A DNA stretch of 64,000 nt from Haloplanus sp. GDY1 (lineage in GTDB: Archaea; Halobacteriota; Halobacteria; Halobacteriales; Haloferacaceae). Each line of letters opens with the position of its first letter. The stretch's first letter is position 1. The translations under genes were made by a program, and so were the position numbers. This document shows, in pieces, positions 8,635 through 18,106 of the stretch. Under the pieces are notes generated by a model, which saw only the letters and a program-made list of their open reading frames with translations, made no database searches and had not been told where the DNA came from. The DNA is taken from assembly GCF_023703775.1 (NCBI RefSeq), contig NZ_CP098514.1:1364001-1428000 (forward strand), in the 5' to 3' direction.

Positions 8635-10503
8635 TCACCGCTCCGCGAGGTCCCGGAACGCGTCCCGCAGGTAGAGCACCGAGTCGTATCGGTCGGCCTT
8701 CTCCGTCGCCAGCGCGGTCAAGAGCACGTCGTCCAGCGCCTCGGGCACGTCGGCCACCGCGCTCGGCGGCGCCGGATCCTCGTGTAGCACCCGGTGCATC
8801 ACCGTCGTCGGGTCGCCCTCGAAGGGCGGTCGGCCGGTGACCAGTTCGTAGAGGACGGCACCCAACTGGTAGACGTCGGTCAGGTCGTCGGCCGGACCGC
8901 GGTCGGTGTCGAACTGCTCGGGGGCGGCGTACTGCGGGGACAGGCCCTCGACGCTCTGGGAGTGGTCGAGGAGGTGTTTCGAGAGGCCCCAGTCGGCCAC
9001 CTTGGGAACGTCCCAGGCGCCGTCGACGGAGCGAAAGAGGACGTTCCCGGGCTTCAGGTCGAGATGGGCGACGCCGCGGCGGTGGGCGTGGCGCACCCCC
9101 TCGGTGATCGCCTCGGCCGTCCAGAGCGCCTGCTCGAAGGGCAGGTCGCCCGCCCGCGCCGAGAGGTCGCCGGCGTCCATGTACTCCATGGCGATCCAGG
9201 GCAACGGGTCGGCGCCGTAGTCGACGACCCCCACGACGTGGTCGTGATCGTCGAGTTTGTCCCACGTCTCCGCCTCCGCGAGCATCCGGTCGACGGCGTC
9301 GCTGTGGAGGGTGCCGCTCATCCGGGGTTCCTTGACCGCGACCGTCTGGCCATCACGGACGGTCGCCCGGTACACGTCGGCGTTGCCGCCGCGGCCGATG
9401 GGTTCCTTGTCAGTGAGGTCGGCGTAGTCGACAGCGAGGTCGGGGGCGCGGGGGACGTGGTCGGGTGGGCCGAGCGGGGGAGCGTTAGCAGGGGTGGACG
9501 CGGATTCACTCGACTGTTCGGCTAGAGAAGTTTCGACCGACTGTTCTATCGCGGCCCGCCCGCCGGACGACGGCGACGCGGCGGCGAACGAGTCGTCGGT
9601 GGGTGCGTCGGTTCCGCCGTTCGTCGGCGTCAGGTCGGGAGAGCTATCCGTCGCCCCGGCGTCGGGGGCCGGTTCCGGGTGAGGCTCGGACTCGGTGGTC
9701 CCCGTGTCGGGGACGACTTCGGGTCGGCGAACCCACTCCGGGTAGCCGATGCCGACGGCGGCGCCACAGAGTACGAGGAAGCCGAACGGGATAACGAAAA
9801 ACCGGAATATCGGACTGTTCACGGTGACGAGGAAAGGTAGCGGGGCGACGGCGAGACCGCCTAGGAGTATGGACCACCCGACGACCATAGGGGTCGGGGT
9901 GCCGGTCCACGAGAAGTGTCGCCACGAGAGGGGAAAGAGCGCGAGCGTGGAGAGCGGACTCAGGGCGAAAAGGAACGTTCCCGGAGCAGCATTCAGCGTC
10001 TGAGAGAGGGAGTCGTTTACCCTCACCGAACTGTGGAGGAACACCTGAGCGGCAAAAATGAAAAGAACAGCGCCGAACACGCCCACCAACTGTAGATATG
10101 GACGTACGGATCCGACGGGGTCGTCGGGCGACGGTTCGGAGACGAGTAACACGGACACAGCGGTCGTCGCCGTGAAGGTGAAGACCACTACACCGTGAGT
10201 GATGAAACTGATATTGGAGGCGGCCGCGAAGAAGGGGTACAGTAGTACGAGAAACCCGAGTACGCCGGAGGAGAGCGTGACGTACCGACGCGGGGAGCGA
10301 CTCCAGTTGAAGACGACCCAAGCGAGGAGGAACGGCATCCCGGCGGCGAGCATCGGCAGAGCCGGTCTCAGGAAGACGTACGCCACGAAAGCAGAACCGT
10401 AGAGGGGTGCAGGTCCGCGCACCGTGAAAGTCACCACGAGCCATCCCACCACCGCCACGACAGTCGCCACCCCGAACTGCACCCGATCCGACACGAGTCG
10501 CAT
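8635..10503 (-). CDS. Multi-pass membrane protein kinase (eukaryotic-like Ser/Thr kinase)
   Basis: The 622-residue protein has about eight hydrophobic segments in residues 1-256. A low-complexity Pro/Ser/Thr/Asp linker follows (about 257-358), then a C-terminal protein kinase domain (about 365-622). Kinase landmarks are the glycine loop IGRGGNADVY, Lys391 in VAVKEP, HLDLKPGN at 480-487, DWG at 504-506 and YAAPEQ. The HRD arginine is replaced by Leu and DFG by DWG, so it is a non-RD-type kinase but the essential Lys and two Asp remain. It probably phosphorylates Ser/Thr of unknown partners at the inner membrane face. The start follows a TATA-like cttaaatc (+ strand 10529-10536). Confidence 0.85.
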   Translation of the reverse strand: MRLVSDRVQFGVATVVAVVGWLVVTFTVRGPAPLYGSAFVAYVFLRPALPMLAAGMPFLLAWVVFNWSRSPRRYVTLSSGVLGFLVLLYPFFAAASNISFITHGVVVFTFTATTAVSVLLVSEPSPDDPVGSVRPYLQLVGVFGAVLFIFAAQVFLHSSVRVNDSLSQTLNAAPGTFLFALSPLSTLALFPLSWRHFSWTGTPTPMVVGWSILLGGLAVAPLPFLVTVNSPIFRFFVIPFGFLVLCGAAVGIGYPEWVRRPEVVPDTGTTESEPHPEPAPDAGATDSSPDLTPTNGGTDAPTDDSFAAASPSSGGRAAIEQSVETSLAEQSSESASTPANAPPLGPPDHVPRAPDLAVDYADLTDKEPIGRGGNADVYRATVRDGQTVAVKEPRMSGTLHSDAVDRMLAEAETWDKLDDHDHVVGVVDYGADPLPWIAMEYMDAGDLSARAGDLPFEQALWTAEAITEGVRHAHRRGVAHLDLKPGNVLFRSVDGAWDVPKVADWGLSKHLLDHSQSVEGLSPQYAAPEQFDTDRGPADDLTDVYQLGAVLYELVTGRPPFEGDPTTVMHRVLHEDPAPPSAVADVPEALDDVLLTALATEKADRYDSVLYLRDAFRDLAER

Positions 10504-10586
10504 TTGCCATAGCTCCCGCGAGTGACGCCTTAAATCCGACGCCCCACACGAACACGGTTTTACGCGTCGGCCGCGAACTCGCCCCC

Positions 10587-12308
10587 ATGACCGACCCCGC
10601 AGACCTCTCGGTGACCCTCGTCGACGGCTACGTCGACGAACCGGCACACTTCGGGGTCCCGCCGTACGTCTCGACGTACCCCCGCTTCACCGCGGGCGCG
10701 CTCGTCGACGCCGGCGTCCCCGCCGACGCCATCGCGTACCACACCATCGACGAACTCCGCGACGACCGGATGAAGTGGGGCGACGTGGCCGACGCCGATC
10801 TGATGATCTACCTGGGCGGCATGACCGTCCCCGGGAAGTACGTGGGCGGGACGCCCGCCGAACCAGACGAGGTTCGGGAACTCGCCTGGACCGCCGACGG
10901 GACGACGCTGATGGGCGGCCCCGTCCGCTTCGGCGTCGGCGAGGAGAACGCCGGCGGGCAGGAGATGGAGCGCAAGGACCTCGACTACGACTTCGTCGCC
11001 AAGGGCGACGTGGAGGCGGCGGCCCACGACCTGGTCGCGAGCGGGCTGGAGGGGTTCGGGGACCGGATGCGCGACAACGCCGAACTCGACCGCTGGGCCG
11101 CGAAGGGCGCCTTCGTCGTCGAGGACCACCCCAACCACCCCGACTACCTGATCGCGGAACTGGAGACGTCCCGAGGGTGTGCCTACCGGTGTTCGTTCTG
11201 CACCGAACCGCTGTACGGCGACCCCGGGTTTCGGAGCGCCGAGTCGGTCGTCCGCGAGGTCGAGGCGCTGTACGAGCGCGGCGTTCGGCACTTCCGGCTG
11301 GGTCGACAGGCCGACATCCTGGCGTTCGGGGGCGACGGCGAGGCGCCGAATCCCGACGCACTCCGTCGGCTCTATTCGGGGATCCGGGAGGTGGCGCCGG
11401 ACCTGGAGACGCTCCACCTCGACAACATGAACCCGGTCACCATCGTCGACTACCCGGAGCAGTCGCGGGAGGCCATCCGGATCATCGCCGAACACAACAC
11501 CGCGGGCGACACCGCCGCGTTCGGCCTCGAATCCGCCGACCCCGTCGTCCGCGAGGAGAACAACCTGCTCGTGTCGGCCGAGGAGTGTCTGGAGGCCGTC
11601 CGCGTCGTCAACGAGGAGGGGGGATGGCGGCCGGGCGACGACCCGGACGCGGCACCCACCGTGGGCGAGTCGGCGGCCGACCGCCTGCCGAAGCTCCTCC
11701 CCGGGATCAACCTCGTCCACGGCCTCGCCGGCGAGCGCGAGGAGACCTTCGAGCACAACAAGCGCTTCCTGCAGGACGTCTACGACGAGGGGCTGATGCT
11801 CCGGCGCATCAACATCCGGCAGGTGATGGCCTTCGCGGGGACGGAGATGAGCGACACCGGCGCCGAGGTCGCGCGCGACCACAAGAAGCTGTTCAAGGAG
11901 TACAAGCGCGAGGTGCGCGAGGAGATCGACCGCCCCATGCTCCGCCGGGTCGTCCCCCCAGGGACGGTCCTGCCCGACGTCCACCTGGAGTACCACCAGG
12001 ACGGCAAGACCTTCGGGCGGCAGGTGGGGACGTATCCGCTGCTCGTGGCCGTTCCCGGCGAGCGCGAACTCGGGGCGACGCTGGACGTGGCGGTCGTCGA
12101 CCACGGCTACCGGTCGGTGACGGGCGTCCCGCACCCGCTGGACCTGAACGCGGCGTCGATGGCGGAACTGACAGCCATCCCCGGCGTCGGCGAGTCGACC
12201 GCGGGCGACATCGTCGTCGACCGGCCGTACGGCTCGCTGAACGAGGTCGACCTCGACGTCGACCTCTCGCGGTTCGCGGCGGTCGGCTCGATTGGGTCGG
12301 CGGACTAG
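10587..12308 (+). CDS. B12-binding-like radical SAM protein with C-terminal helix-hairpin-helix
   Basis: The 573-residue protein has an N-terminal cobalamin-binding-like alpha/beta region (about residues 1-185). The radical SAM core follows, with the Fe-S motif CAYRCSFC near residue 198. A C-terminal helix-hairpin-helix (DLNAASMAELTAIPGVGES, near residue 518) ends the protein. It would cleave SAM to start radical chemistry on an unidentified substrate; the HhH hints at nucleic acid or simply a structural role. The family is conserved in haloarchaea as a radical SAM protein of unknown function. A TATA-like gttttac at 10557-10563 supports the ATG at 10587. It overlaps the convergent lipoprotein gene by four bases. 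Confidence 0.82.
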   Translation: MTDPADLSVTLVDGYVDEPAHFGVPPYVSTYPRFTAGALVDAGVPADAIAYHTIDELRDDRMKWGDVADADLMIYLGGMTVPGKYVGGTPAEPDEVRELAWTADGTTLMGGPVRFGVGEENAGGQEMERKDLDYDFVAKGDVEAAAHDLVASGLEGFGDRMRDNAELDRWAAKGAFVVEDHPNHPDYLIAELETSRGCAYRCSFCTEPLYGDPGFRSAESVVREVEALYERGVRHFRLGRQADILAFGGDGEAPNPDALRRLYSGIREVAPDLETLHLDNMNPVTIVDYPEQSREAIRIIAEHNTAGDTAAFGLESADPVVREENNLLVSAEECLEAVRVVNEEGGWRPGDDPDAAPTVGESAADRLPKLLPGINLVHGLAGEREETFEHNKRFLQDVYDEGLMLRRINIRQVMAFAGTEMSDTGAEVARDHKKLFKEYKREVREEIDRPMLRRVVPPGTVLPDVHLEYHQDGKTFGRQVGTYPLLVAVPGERELGATLDVAVVDHGYRSVTGVPHPLDLNAASMAELTAIPGVGESTAGDIVVDRPYGSLNEVDLDVDLSRFAAVGSIGSAD

Positions 12309-13273
12309 ACGACGTACTCCGAGAGCTGGACGAAGTACCACTCGTTCTCGTAGTTGGCGTAGTCGACGCGCTCGGGCATCTCCCCGGTCGGCGTCGTCGC
12401 GACGCCGTCACCGTCGTCGGTCACGCGGGTCACCGGCCGCCCGAGCGTCCGCTGGAGGTCCGCGTACGGCTCCGAGTACGGCGCACACTCGTCGTAGCCG
12501 TCCTCGACGGCCGCCTCGACGATGTCGCGTTGCTCGGGCGGGAGGTCGCCGTCGAGGACGATCCCGCGCCGGTCGTAGATGCGGGCCGCGAACTCGTCCG
12601 CCGACGTCGCGACGGGGTCGACCGCGATCCGACGGGTTTCGATCGCGGCGTCCCGCGTCTCGACGAGTCGGAACCGGAAGTCGTGACCGCGGATCCGAAT
12701 CACGTCGTATGCCGGTTCGGGGACGAGTTCGGAGCGGGCCTGCGTCCCGTCGTCGGGGTAGGCGAGCGTCCCACCCACGCTGATGGCGCGGCCAGCCGCG
12801 AACCGCCGCATCACGCGGTCGTTCGGATAGCCGAGGAGGGCGAACAGGGCCAACCGGTCGACGTCGCGAAGGTCCTCGAAGGCGACGGCTCGACCGCCCG
12901 TGTCCACGTCCGGGCCGGCGTCGAGTTCGGCCCCGTAGCCGGTGCGGCGGGTCGTCGAGACGACCGGCGCCTCGACGGCGTAGTACGTCCCGTCGTCGGC
13001 GACGGACGCCGAACCGGAGAACGGTGCCGAGGACGACTCCGGCACCCACATCGTCGGTCGGTCGCCGCCGATTGCGGCGGCGATGGCGTCGCGTTCCGGC
13101 GGGGAGAGGGTGTCGACGGGGTCGCTGGCACCGGCGGCAGTGTCGTCGGCCGTCGTTGGCCGTAGTCGAAGCTCCGTCCCACGGGGACAGTCGCTTCCCA
13201 GGCCGAGGGTGGGGCCGAGACAGCCGGTCGTCGCGACCGCCACCCCGGTCGAGAGGAGGGCACGGCGGTACAT
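12305..13273 (-). CDS. Putative lipoprotein of unknown function
   Basis: This 322-residue protein starts MYRRALLSTGVAVATTGCLG, a short twin-arginine-like signal followed by a lipobox with Cys18. This pattern suggests Tat export and lipid anchoring to the outer face of the membrane, the usual haloarchaeal route. The mature part is soluble and mixed alpha/beta, with no enzyme motif that I recognise. The ATG at 13273 is preferred to the upstream codon at 13300 because it gives a proper signal peptide. It converges with the radical SAM gene and is 42 nt from the TRAM gene, which lies upstream of it on the same strand. Confidence 0.7.
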   Translation of the reverse strand: MYRRALLSTGVAVATTGCLGPTLGLGSDCPRGTELRLRPTTADDTAAGASDPVDTLSPPERDAIAAAIGGDRPTMWVPESSSAPFSGSASVADDGTYYAVEAPVVSTTRRTGYGAELDAGPDVDTGGRAVAFEDLRDVDRLALFALLGYPNDRVMRRFAAGRAISVGGTLAYPDDGTQARSELVPEPAYDVIRIRGHDFRFRLVETRDAAIETRRIAVDPVATSADEFAARIYDRRGIVLDGDLPPEQRDIVEAAVEDGYDECAPYSEPYADLQRTLGRPVTRVTDDGDGVATTPTGEMPERVDYANYENEWYFVQLSEYVV

Positions 13274-13315
13274 GCCGGGGCGTCCGGCACACGACGCCAA
13301 GGCTCTTGTGCCGGA

Positions 13316-13720
13316 CTAGAAGTCCTCGTCGATGATCTCGCCGACCGCGAAGTTGGACTTGACCTCGGTGATCTCGATTTTGACGCGCTCGCCGATCTCC
13401 GCCCCGGGGACGATGATGACGTAGCCGCGCTCGACCCGGGCGATGCCGTCGCCCTGTTTGCCGATGTCTTCGATCTCGACGTACCGGATCTCGCCGGCCT
13501 CGACGGGAGGCTGGGGTTCCGACGACGGGGTGTCGGGCTCCGACTCGGCCGACTCGGTCGATTCCGACCGCTCACGGGAGATGAGTGCGACGCGGTAGGT
13601 CTCGTCGGGGTCGATCGACCCCGTCTCGATCTCGCGTTGCGGTACCTCGATCACGTACGTTCCATCTTCCGCCCGAACACGCTCGCTGAACAGACACAGC
13701 AGTTTATCTGAGATCTCCAC
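13316..13720 (-). CDS. TRAM domain-containing protein
   Basis: This 134-residue protein starts from GTG. It has an N-terminal region beginning MEISDKLLCLFS, an acidic Ser/Glu/Pro linker (about residues 52-75), and a C-terminal TRAM domain (about 78-134) with YVEIEDIGKQGDGIARVERG and a final EVKSNFAVGEI. TRAM domains are small beta-barrels that bind RNA; stand-alone TRAM proteins are common in archaea and act as RNA chaperones. The upstream in-frame ATG is followed immediately by a stop, so the GTG is the only sensible start. A TATA-like element (cctttaac on the minus strand, near 13755) lies about 35 nt upstream. Confidence 0.85.
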   Translation of the reverse strand: MEISDKLLCLFSERVRAEDGTYVIEVPQREIETGSIDPDETYRVALISRERSESTESAESEPDTPSSEPQPPVEAGEIRYVEIEDIGKQGDGIARVERGYVIIVPGAEIGERVKIEITEVKSNFAVGEIIDEDF

Positions 13721-13772
13721 AGTCTAAACCTCCATGCCAACCTGTGTCGGGACCGTTAAAGGTGTATCGCCC

Positions 13773-14423
13773 CTATCGGGGGCGTCCGTCCGGCGTTTTC
13801 GGACCCTCGGAGTCGTGGACGATCACCTCTCCCGGTTCCGTCTCGACCGGCGTGTAGGCGTCGCGGACGCCGATGGCCTCCTCCAGTTCCCTGATCGCCC
13901 GCTCTTTGAGCGCGGCGGCCAGTTCCTCCGCGTCCTCCCGGGGGATGTCCCGACCCAGTCCCTCGCACTCGTGGGCGCGGACCATCCCCGCCTCGTCGAC
14001 GGCCTCGCCCATGGGTTGGCTCGTCCCGCCGAGGGCGACGCTGAACGGGTAGGTCGCACAGATCAGCGGCCGGTCGTCGTGGACGGTACACCGCCCCTCA
14101 CCCTCGGTCTCCTCGTAGAACGTGCAGTCGCCACACGCGTCGGTCTCCAGCGCCCATTCGAAGGTTTCGCCCTCGGGGCCGTCCGGACCCTCGGTCAGGC
14201 CGTACGGCGTCGGTCGTGCGACGTCCCGCCAGTCGTAGTCGGTCGCCGCCTGCAGGTCGCGCACCTCGTCGGGGAAGACGGTGGCGGTGTGTGGATCCTC
14301 GGAGCCCGATTTGCAGCACGCCCCACAGCGCGTACACTCGAAGCCGATGGACTCGATGGCGTCGGCCAGGTCGCCCACGTCGAGGTCCCGCGCCCGGTCG
14401 AGTTCGGTTTCGAGCGAGTCCAT
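13773..14423 (-). CDS. YkgJ family cysteine-cluster protein
   Basis: The 216-residue protein contains the YkgJ signature, CTRCGACCKSG near residue 31 and a later CGDC, then a Cys before the segment DRPLICATYPFS. These clustered cysteines are thought to bind Zn or an Fe-S cluster. The biochemical role of the family is not established. The C-terminal quarter is acidic and helical. The ATG at 14423 is chosen because the upstream open frame is only the shadow of the MBL gene. It lies 37 nt downstream of the MBL-fold gene and may be the tail of that operon. Confidence 0.85.
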   Translation of the reverse strand: MDSLETELDRARDLDVGDLADAIESIGFECTRCGACCKSGSEDPHTATVFPDEVRDLQAATDYDWRDVARPTPYGLTEGPDGPEGETFEWALETDACGDCTFYEETEGEGRCTVHDDRPLICATYPFSVALGGTSQPMGEAVDEAGMVRAHECEGLGRDIPREDAEELAAALKERAIRELEEAIGVRDAYTPVETEPGEVIVHDSEGPKTPDGRPR

Positions 14424-14460
14424 ACCCCCGCTGGGGGGCCGAGGGGAAAAACGTCGTCGG

Positions 14461-15234
14461 CTACGCCGGAGTGACCCGTCCGCTCTCGCGGTCGAAGCGG
14501 ACCCGCCCCTCGACGTCGAGTTTGTCGAGGTGGGCGCGGACCGTCGCGGCCGCGAGGTCCCGCAGGTCACCGAGTTCTCGGTCGTAGGCCGCGTCGACGA
14601 CGGCATCCACCGACGCCGCGCCGCCGCGCACGGCGCGTTCGACCCGGCGCTCGCGGTCCAGTCGGTGGAAGTAGAGGCGGTCGAGGACCGCCCGCGGATC
14701 GTCGACGACGGGGCCGTGGCCCGGGAACAGGCGGTCGGGGTCGCGCGCTCGGAGTCGCCGGAGGGCGACGAGGTACGCCCGCACGTCGCCCTCGGGGGCG
14801 GCGACGGCGACGCTGCCCGAGGCGACGGCGAGGTCACCCGAGAGGATCCCCTCGTCGGCCTCGAAGGCGACGTGATCCGGGGCGTGGCCGGGGGTATCGA
14901 GGACGGTCAGGCCGCCCACGTCGTCGCCCTCGACGAACGTGCGGTCGGGGGGACGGCCGGTCGCGGCCGCGAACCGCGCCTCGCGGCCGCGACGCGCCCA
15001 GACGGTCGCCCCCGTCGCCGCGGCGTACGCCGCGACGCCGCCGACGTGATCCGGGTGGGCGTGGGTGACGGCGACGTGGTCCACCCCGCCCTCGGCGACG
15101 AGGGCGTCGAGTCGGTCGGTGCGGCCCGCGGGGTCGACGAGGACCGACCCGGCCGGATCGTCGACGAGGTAGGCGTTCGTCTCGCCGCCGGCGGCCGTCG
15201 TCTCGGTCGGGACGGCGACGGATCGACACGTCAC
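14461..15234 (-). CDS. MBL-fold metallo-hydrolase with C-terminal winged helix
   Basis: The 257-residue protein carries the metallo-beta-lactamase motif THAHPDHVGG near residue 58, a DTPGHAPDHV segment, and a later GHGP segment. Together these supply the di-metal centre. The last 60 residues look like a winged helix, as in LACTB2-type MBL proteins, which hydrolyse RNA or thioesters; the substrate is not known here. The GTG start overlaps the stop of the dehydroquinate synthase II gene by four bases, so it is co-translated with the aromatic pathway genes, though no link to that pathway is evident. Confidence 0.85.
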   Translation of the reverse strand: MTCRSVAVPTETTAAGGETNAYLVDDPAGSVLVDPAGRTDRLDALVAEGGVDHVAVTHAHPDHVGGVAAYAAATGATVWARRGREARFAAATGRPPDRTFVEGDDVGGLTVLDTPGHAPDHVAFEADEGILSGDLAVASGSVAVAAPEGDVRAYLVALRRLRARDPDRLFPGHGPVVDDPRAVLDRLYFHRLDRERRVERAVRGGAASVDAVVDAAYDRELGDLRDLAAATVRAHLDKLDVEGRVRFDRESGRVTPA

Positions 15235-16406
15235 TTCTCGATGATGCTCTCCTCGACCGCCTCGCCGAAGTGCCGGGCCACGTCCTCGTAGTAGACCAGC
15301 ATCTCGTCGCCGGCGTCGAGGTCGGTCACGGCGGTCCGGCCCTCGCGGGTGTGGACCTTGATCGTCTCGGCGTTCTGGAGGAGCGTCTCGATGCGGTCGG
15401 TGCCCTCCTCCGTCTCGACTTCGGCCTGGACGCGGAACATCGGCCGCTTCTCGATCTTGACGCGCCCGACGACCGCCTCGCGGGTGTCGCCCTCGGTGTT
15501 CACCACCTGCACTTCGTCGCCGCTGGCGAGTTCGGCGAGGTACTGCGTGCCGCCGCCGGGGGAGCGGACGTAGGCGTGGACGGCGCCCGCGTTCACGCGG
15601 AAGGGTCGCGAGGCGACGTACGGCGACTCGGCCGTCTCCGCGTGGACGAAAAAGAGCCCGCGGGACATCGACCCCACGAGCATCCCCTCGTCGTGCTCCA
15701 TGAGCGACCCCGTGTCCACGCAGACCCGGTCGGCCATGCCGGTGCGCTCCACCGCCGTCACCTCGGCGTACTGCAGGTCGAGGTGTTCGCGCTCGGCCGC
15801 GTCGCGCGCCTCGCAGGTCGAGCGAATCTCGTCGGGGTCGCCGGCGTCCAGCAGGACGCCGTCGGCGCCGAGTTCCAGCGTCTCGAAGGCCGTCCGGGCC
15901 TCCTCGGCGGAGGTGACGCCGGCGATCAGGTCCGTCTCCTCGCCGATGCGGGCGATGAGGTTCTCCAGAGGGATGATCGTCCAGTCCTCGCCGACGACGA
16001 TGGTGTACTCGGCGTCCGCGGCGGCGGCCTCGGCGAAGCGCTCGTACTCCTCGCTCAGGATGCGGACGTAGGCGCCCTGTGCCCGGTCGTCGTCGCGCCG
16101 GAGCGTCGAGAGGTCGGCCGATCCGGAGAAGTCGGGCGGGAGGTCGACCGTGCCGTCGCCCTCGCCGTTCTTGCCGACGACGTAGGCGTCGGCGACGGCC
16201 CCCTCGCTCTCGGCGTCCTCCACCAGGTCGGCGTCCGAGCGAAAGGCCGCCACGTTCACGTCGCCGAGTTCGCGCACCCGAGCGACGTCCGTCTCGTCGA
16301 CCAGCACCCAGTCCACGCCGGCCTCGAGGCCGGCGGTGATGCGCTCCTTTCGCGACTCCCAGTCGCCAACCGTCCCGTCGGCTTTCAGCCACACGCTCCG
16401 TGTCAT
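15231..16406 (-). CDS. aroB': 3-dehydroquinate synthase II
   Basis: The 391-residue protein matches the archaeal dehydroquinate synthase II family. This enzyme oxidatively deaminates and cyclises 2-amino-3,7-dideoxy-D-threo-hept-6-ulosonate to 3-dehydroquinate in the route that replaces DAHP synthase and bacterial AroB. Visible landmarks are the N-terminal VWLKADGTVGDWE, EDWTIIPLENLIA near residue 144, and a C-terminal beta domain with RSPGGGTQYLAELASGDEV. It is full length. The start at 16406 places it 41 nt after the ADH synthase stop. Its stop overlaps the MBL gene. Confidence 0.95.
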   Translation of the reverse strand: MTRSVWLKADGTVGDWESRKERITAGLEAGVDWVLVDETDVARVRELGDVNVAAFRSDADLVEDAESEGAVADAYVVGKNGEGDGTVDLPPDFSGSADLSTLRRDDDRAQGAYVRILSEEYERFAEAAAADAEYTIVVGEDWTIIPLENLIARIGEETDLIAGVTSAEEARTAFETLELGADGVLLDAGDPDEIRSTCEARDAAEREHLDLQYAEVTAVERTGMADRVCVDTGSLMEHDEGMLVGSMSRGLFFVHAETAESPYVASRPFRVNAGAVHAYVRSPGGGTQYLAELASGDEVQVVNTEGDTREAVVGRVKIEKRPMFRVQAEVETEEGTDRIETLLQNAETIKVHTREGRTAVTDLDAGDEMLVYYEDVARHFGEAVEESIIEK

Positions 16407-16447
16407 TGTCCCCACCTCGGTGGGGCCGGGCTTCAACGTGGCGGATG

Positions 16448-17239
16448 CTACGCTTCGAGCAGCCCGCCGCGCCGGAGCGCCTCGTCGACGCCGGCGTCGT
16501 CGTGGATGATCGCCGAGATGGCCCGGGTGATGGCCCCGGGGTCGTCGTGCTGGAAGATGGAGCGACCCATGGAGACGCCGGCGGCGCCGCCGTCCATCGC
16601 GCCGCGGACCATCTCGACGGTCTGGCGGTCGGTGCCGCGGCTCCCGCCCGCGATGACGACGGGCAGGCGCGTCCCCGCACAGACGGGGGCGAAGCTGTCG
16701 CCGTCGCCGCTGTACCCCGTCTTCACGACGTCGGCGCCGAGTTCCTCGGCGAGGCGGACGGCGTGGGCGAGGGCCTCGGGGTCGTCCTCCTCGATGTCCG
16801 GGCCGCGGGCGTAGGCCATGGCGAGCGTCGGCACGCCCAGTTCGTCGGCGCGCTCGGTCACCTGTGCGAGGTCGGTCATCTGCTCGGGTTCGTACTCGGA
16901 GCCGACGTTGATGTGGAAGGAGACGGCGTCGGCGCCGGCGCGGAGCGCCGCCTCGACCGTGCCGGTGCGGCGCTTGTCGTCCTCGTCCGGGCCGATGTTG
17001 GTCGACCCGTTGAGGTGGACGATGTACCCCGAGCCGTTCTTGTGGTCGTGGACGCGGGGGGCGACCCCCTTCTGCGTGAGGACGGCGTCGGCGCCGCCGT
17101 CGGTGACGGCGTCGATGGTGGATTCGATGTCGACGAGTCCCTTTACCGGCCCCATCGTGACGCCGTGGTCCATCGGGACGATCAGGTATCGGTCGTCCGT
17201 GGAGATGCGTCGGAGGCGCGCGCGTGTTCCCGTGTTCAT
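16448..17239 (-). CDS. aroA': 2-amino-3,7-dideoxy-D-threo-hept-6-ulosonate synthase
   Basis: This 263-residue class I aldolase-fold enzyme (DeoC/FbaB/LacD-like) catalyses the first committed step of the archaeal shikimate entry route, the transaldolase reaction giving ADH. Visible signatures are VPMDHGVTMGP near residue 21, HLNGSTNIGP, and VVKTGYSGD around residue 163, where the Lys forms the Schiff base. It lies 27 nt after trpA. A TATA-like acataag overlaps the end of trpA (about 17267-17273), so it may have its own promoter as well as readthrough from trpCBA. Confidence 0.95.
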   Translation of the reverse strand: MNTGTRARLRRISTDDRYLIVPMDHGVTMGPVKGLVDIESTIDAVTDGGADAVLTQKGVAPRVHDHKNGSGYIVHLNGSTNIGPDEDDKRRTGTVEAALRAGADAVSFHINVGSEYEPEQMTDLAQVTERADELGVPTLAMAYARGPDIEEDDPEALAHAVRLAEELGADVVKTGYSGDGDSFAPVCAGTRLPVVIAGGSRGTDRQTVEMVRGAMDGGAAGVSMGRSIFQHDDPGAITRAISAIIHDDAGVDEALRRGGLLEA

Positions 17240-17266
17240 CAGTATGTTACCCTGTACCAGTGGCGC

Positions 17267-18106
17267 TTATGTACGTTCCGGATGCGGACGTTCGTTCCCC
17301 GACGCGCCGCGGAGCGCACCCTCCTTGAGTTCGCGGGCCTTGCCCTCGAGTTTGCTCGCCACCGTCACCGCGGGGTCGCCGCGCTCGGCGCCCGTGGCGA
17401 CGATGTCGACGAGGGCGGAGCCGACGATGACGCCGTCGGCGCCCGCCTCGATCACCCGTTGGGCGTGGTCGCCGGTCGAGATGCCGAAGCCGACGGCCTT
17501 CGGAACGTCCCAGTCGGCGACGCGTTCGAGGCTCTCCGCGGTCCGATCCGAGAGGTCGGCGCGCGCGCCGGTCGTGCCGAGACGTGCCTGGACGTAGACG
17601 TAGCCCGACACCTGCGACATGATGCGCTCCAGGCGCTCGCCTTTCGTCGTCGGCGCGACGATGAAGATCAGTTCGCAGCCGTGTTCGTCACACGCCTCGC
17701 GGAGCGGCCCGGCCTCCTCCGCGGGGAGGTCGGGGACGACGAAGCCGTCGACGCCCGCCTCCGCGGCCCGGCGGACGAAGTCCGCGGGGCCGCCGCCCTC
17801 GCCGAACTGGTAGATCAGGTTGTAGTAGGTCATACAGACCAGCGGCACGTCGACGTCGAGGTCCTCGACGAACTCGAAGTAGCGCGTCGGGGTCATCCCC
17901 GCCTCCAGCGCGCGGACGATGGCGCTCTGGATGGTCGGTCCCTCCGCGATGGGCTCCGAGAACGGCAGGCCGAGTTCGATGACGTCCGCGCCGCCCCGCT
18001 CCAGCGCCTCGACGTAGGCGAGCGAGGACTCGTAGTCGGGGTCGCCCGCCGCGAGGTAGGGGACGAACGCGGGGCCGTCCGCGAACGCCTCGGCGATACG
18101 GCTCAC
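17267..18106 (-). CDS. trpA: Tryptophan synthase alpha subunit
   Basis: The 279-residue TIM barrel cleaves indole-3-glycerol phosphate to indole and glyceraldehyde-3-phosphate, passing indole to TrpB. The catalytic Glu lies in VIELGLPFS (residue 44). At the place of the second catalytic residue, usually Asp in ADG, this protein has AEG, so Glu stands in for Asp; I recall this as common in haloarchaea. The phosphate-binding GFGIS and GADGVIVGS loops are present. The start overlaps the end of trpB by four bases (ATGA), so alpha and beta are made together. Confidence 0.95.
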   Translation of the reverse strand: MSRIAEAFADGPAFVPYLAAGDPDYESSLAYVEALERGGADVIELGLPFSEPIAEGPTIQSAIVRALEAGMTPTRYFEFVEDLDVDVPLVCMTYYNLIYQFGEGGGPADFVRRAAEAGVDGFVVPDLPAEEAGPLREACDEHGCELIFIVAPTTKGERLERIMSQVSGYVYVQARLGTTGARADLSDRTAESLERVADWDVPKAVGFGISTGDHAQRVIEAGADGVIVGSALVDIVATGAERGDPAVTVASKLEGKARELKEGALRGASGNERPHPERT

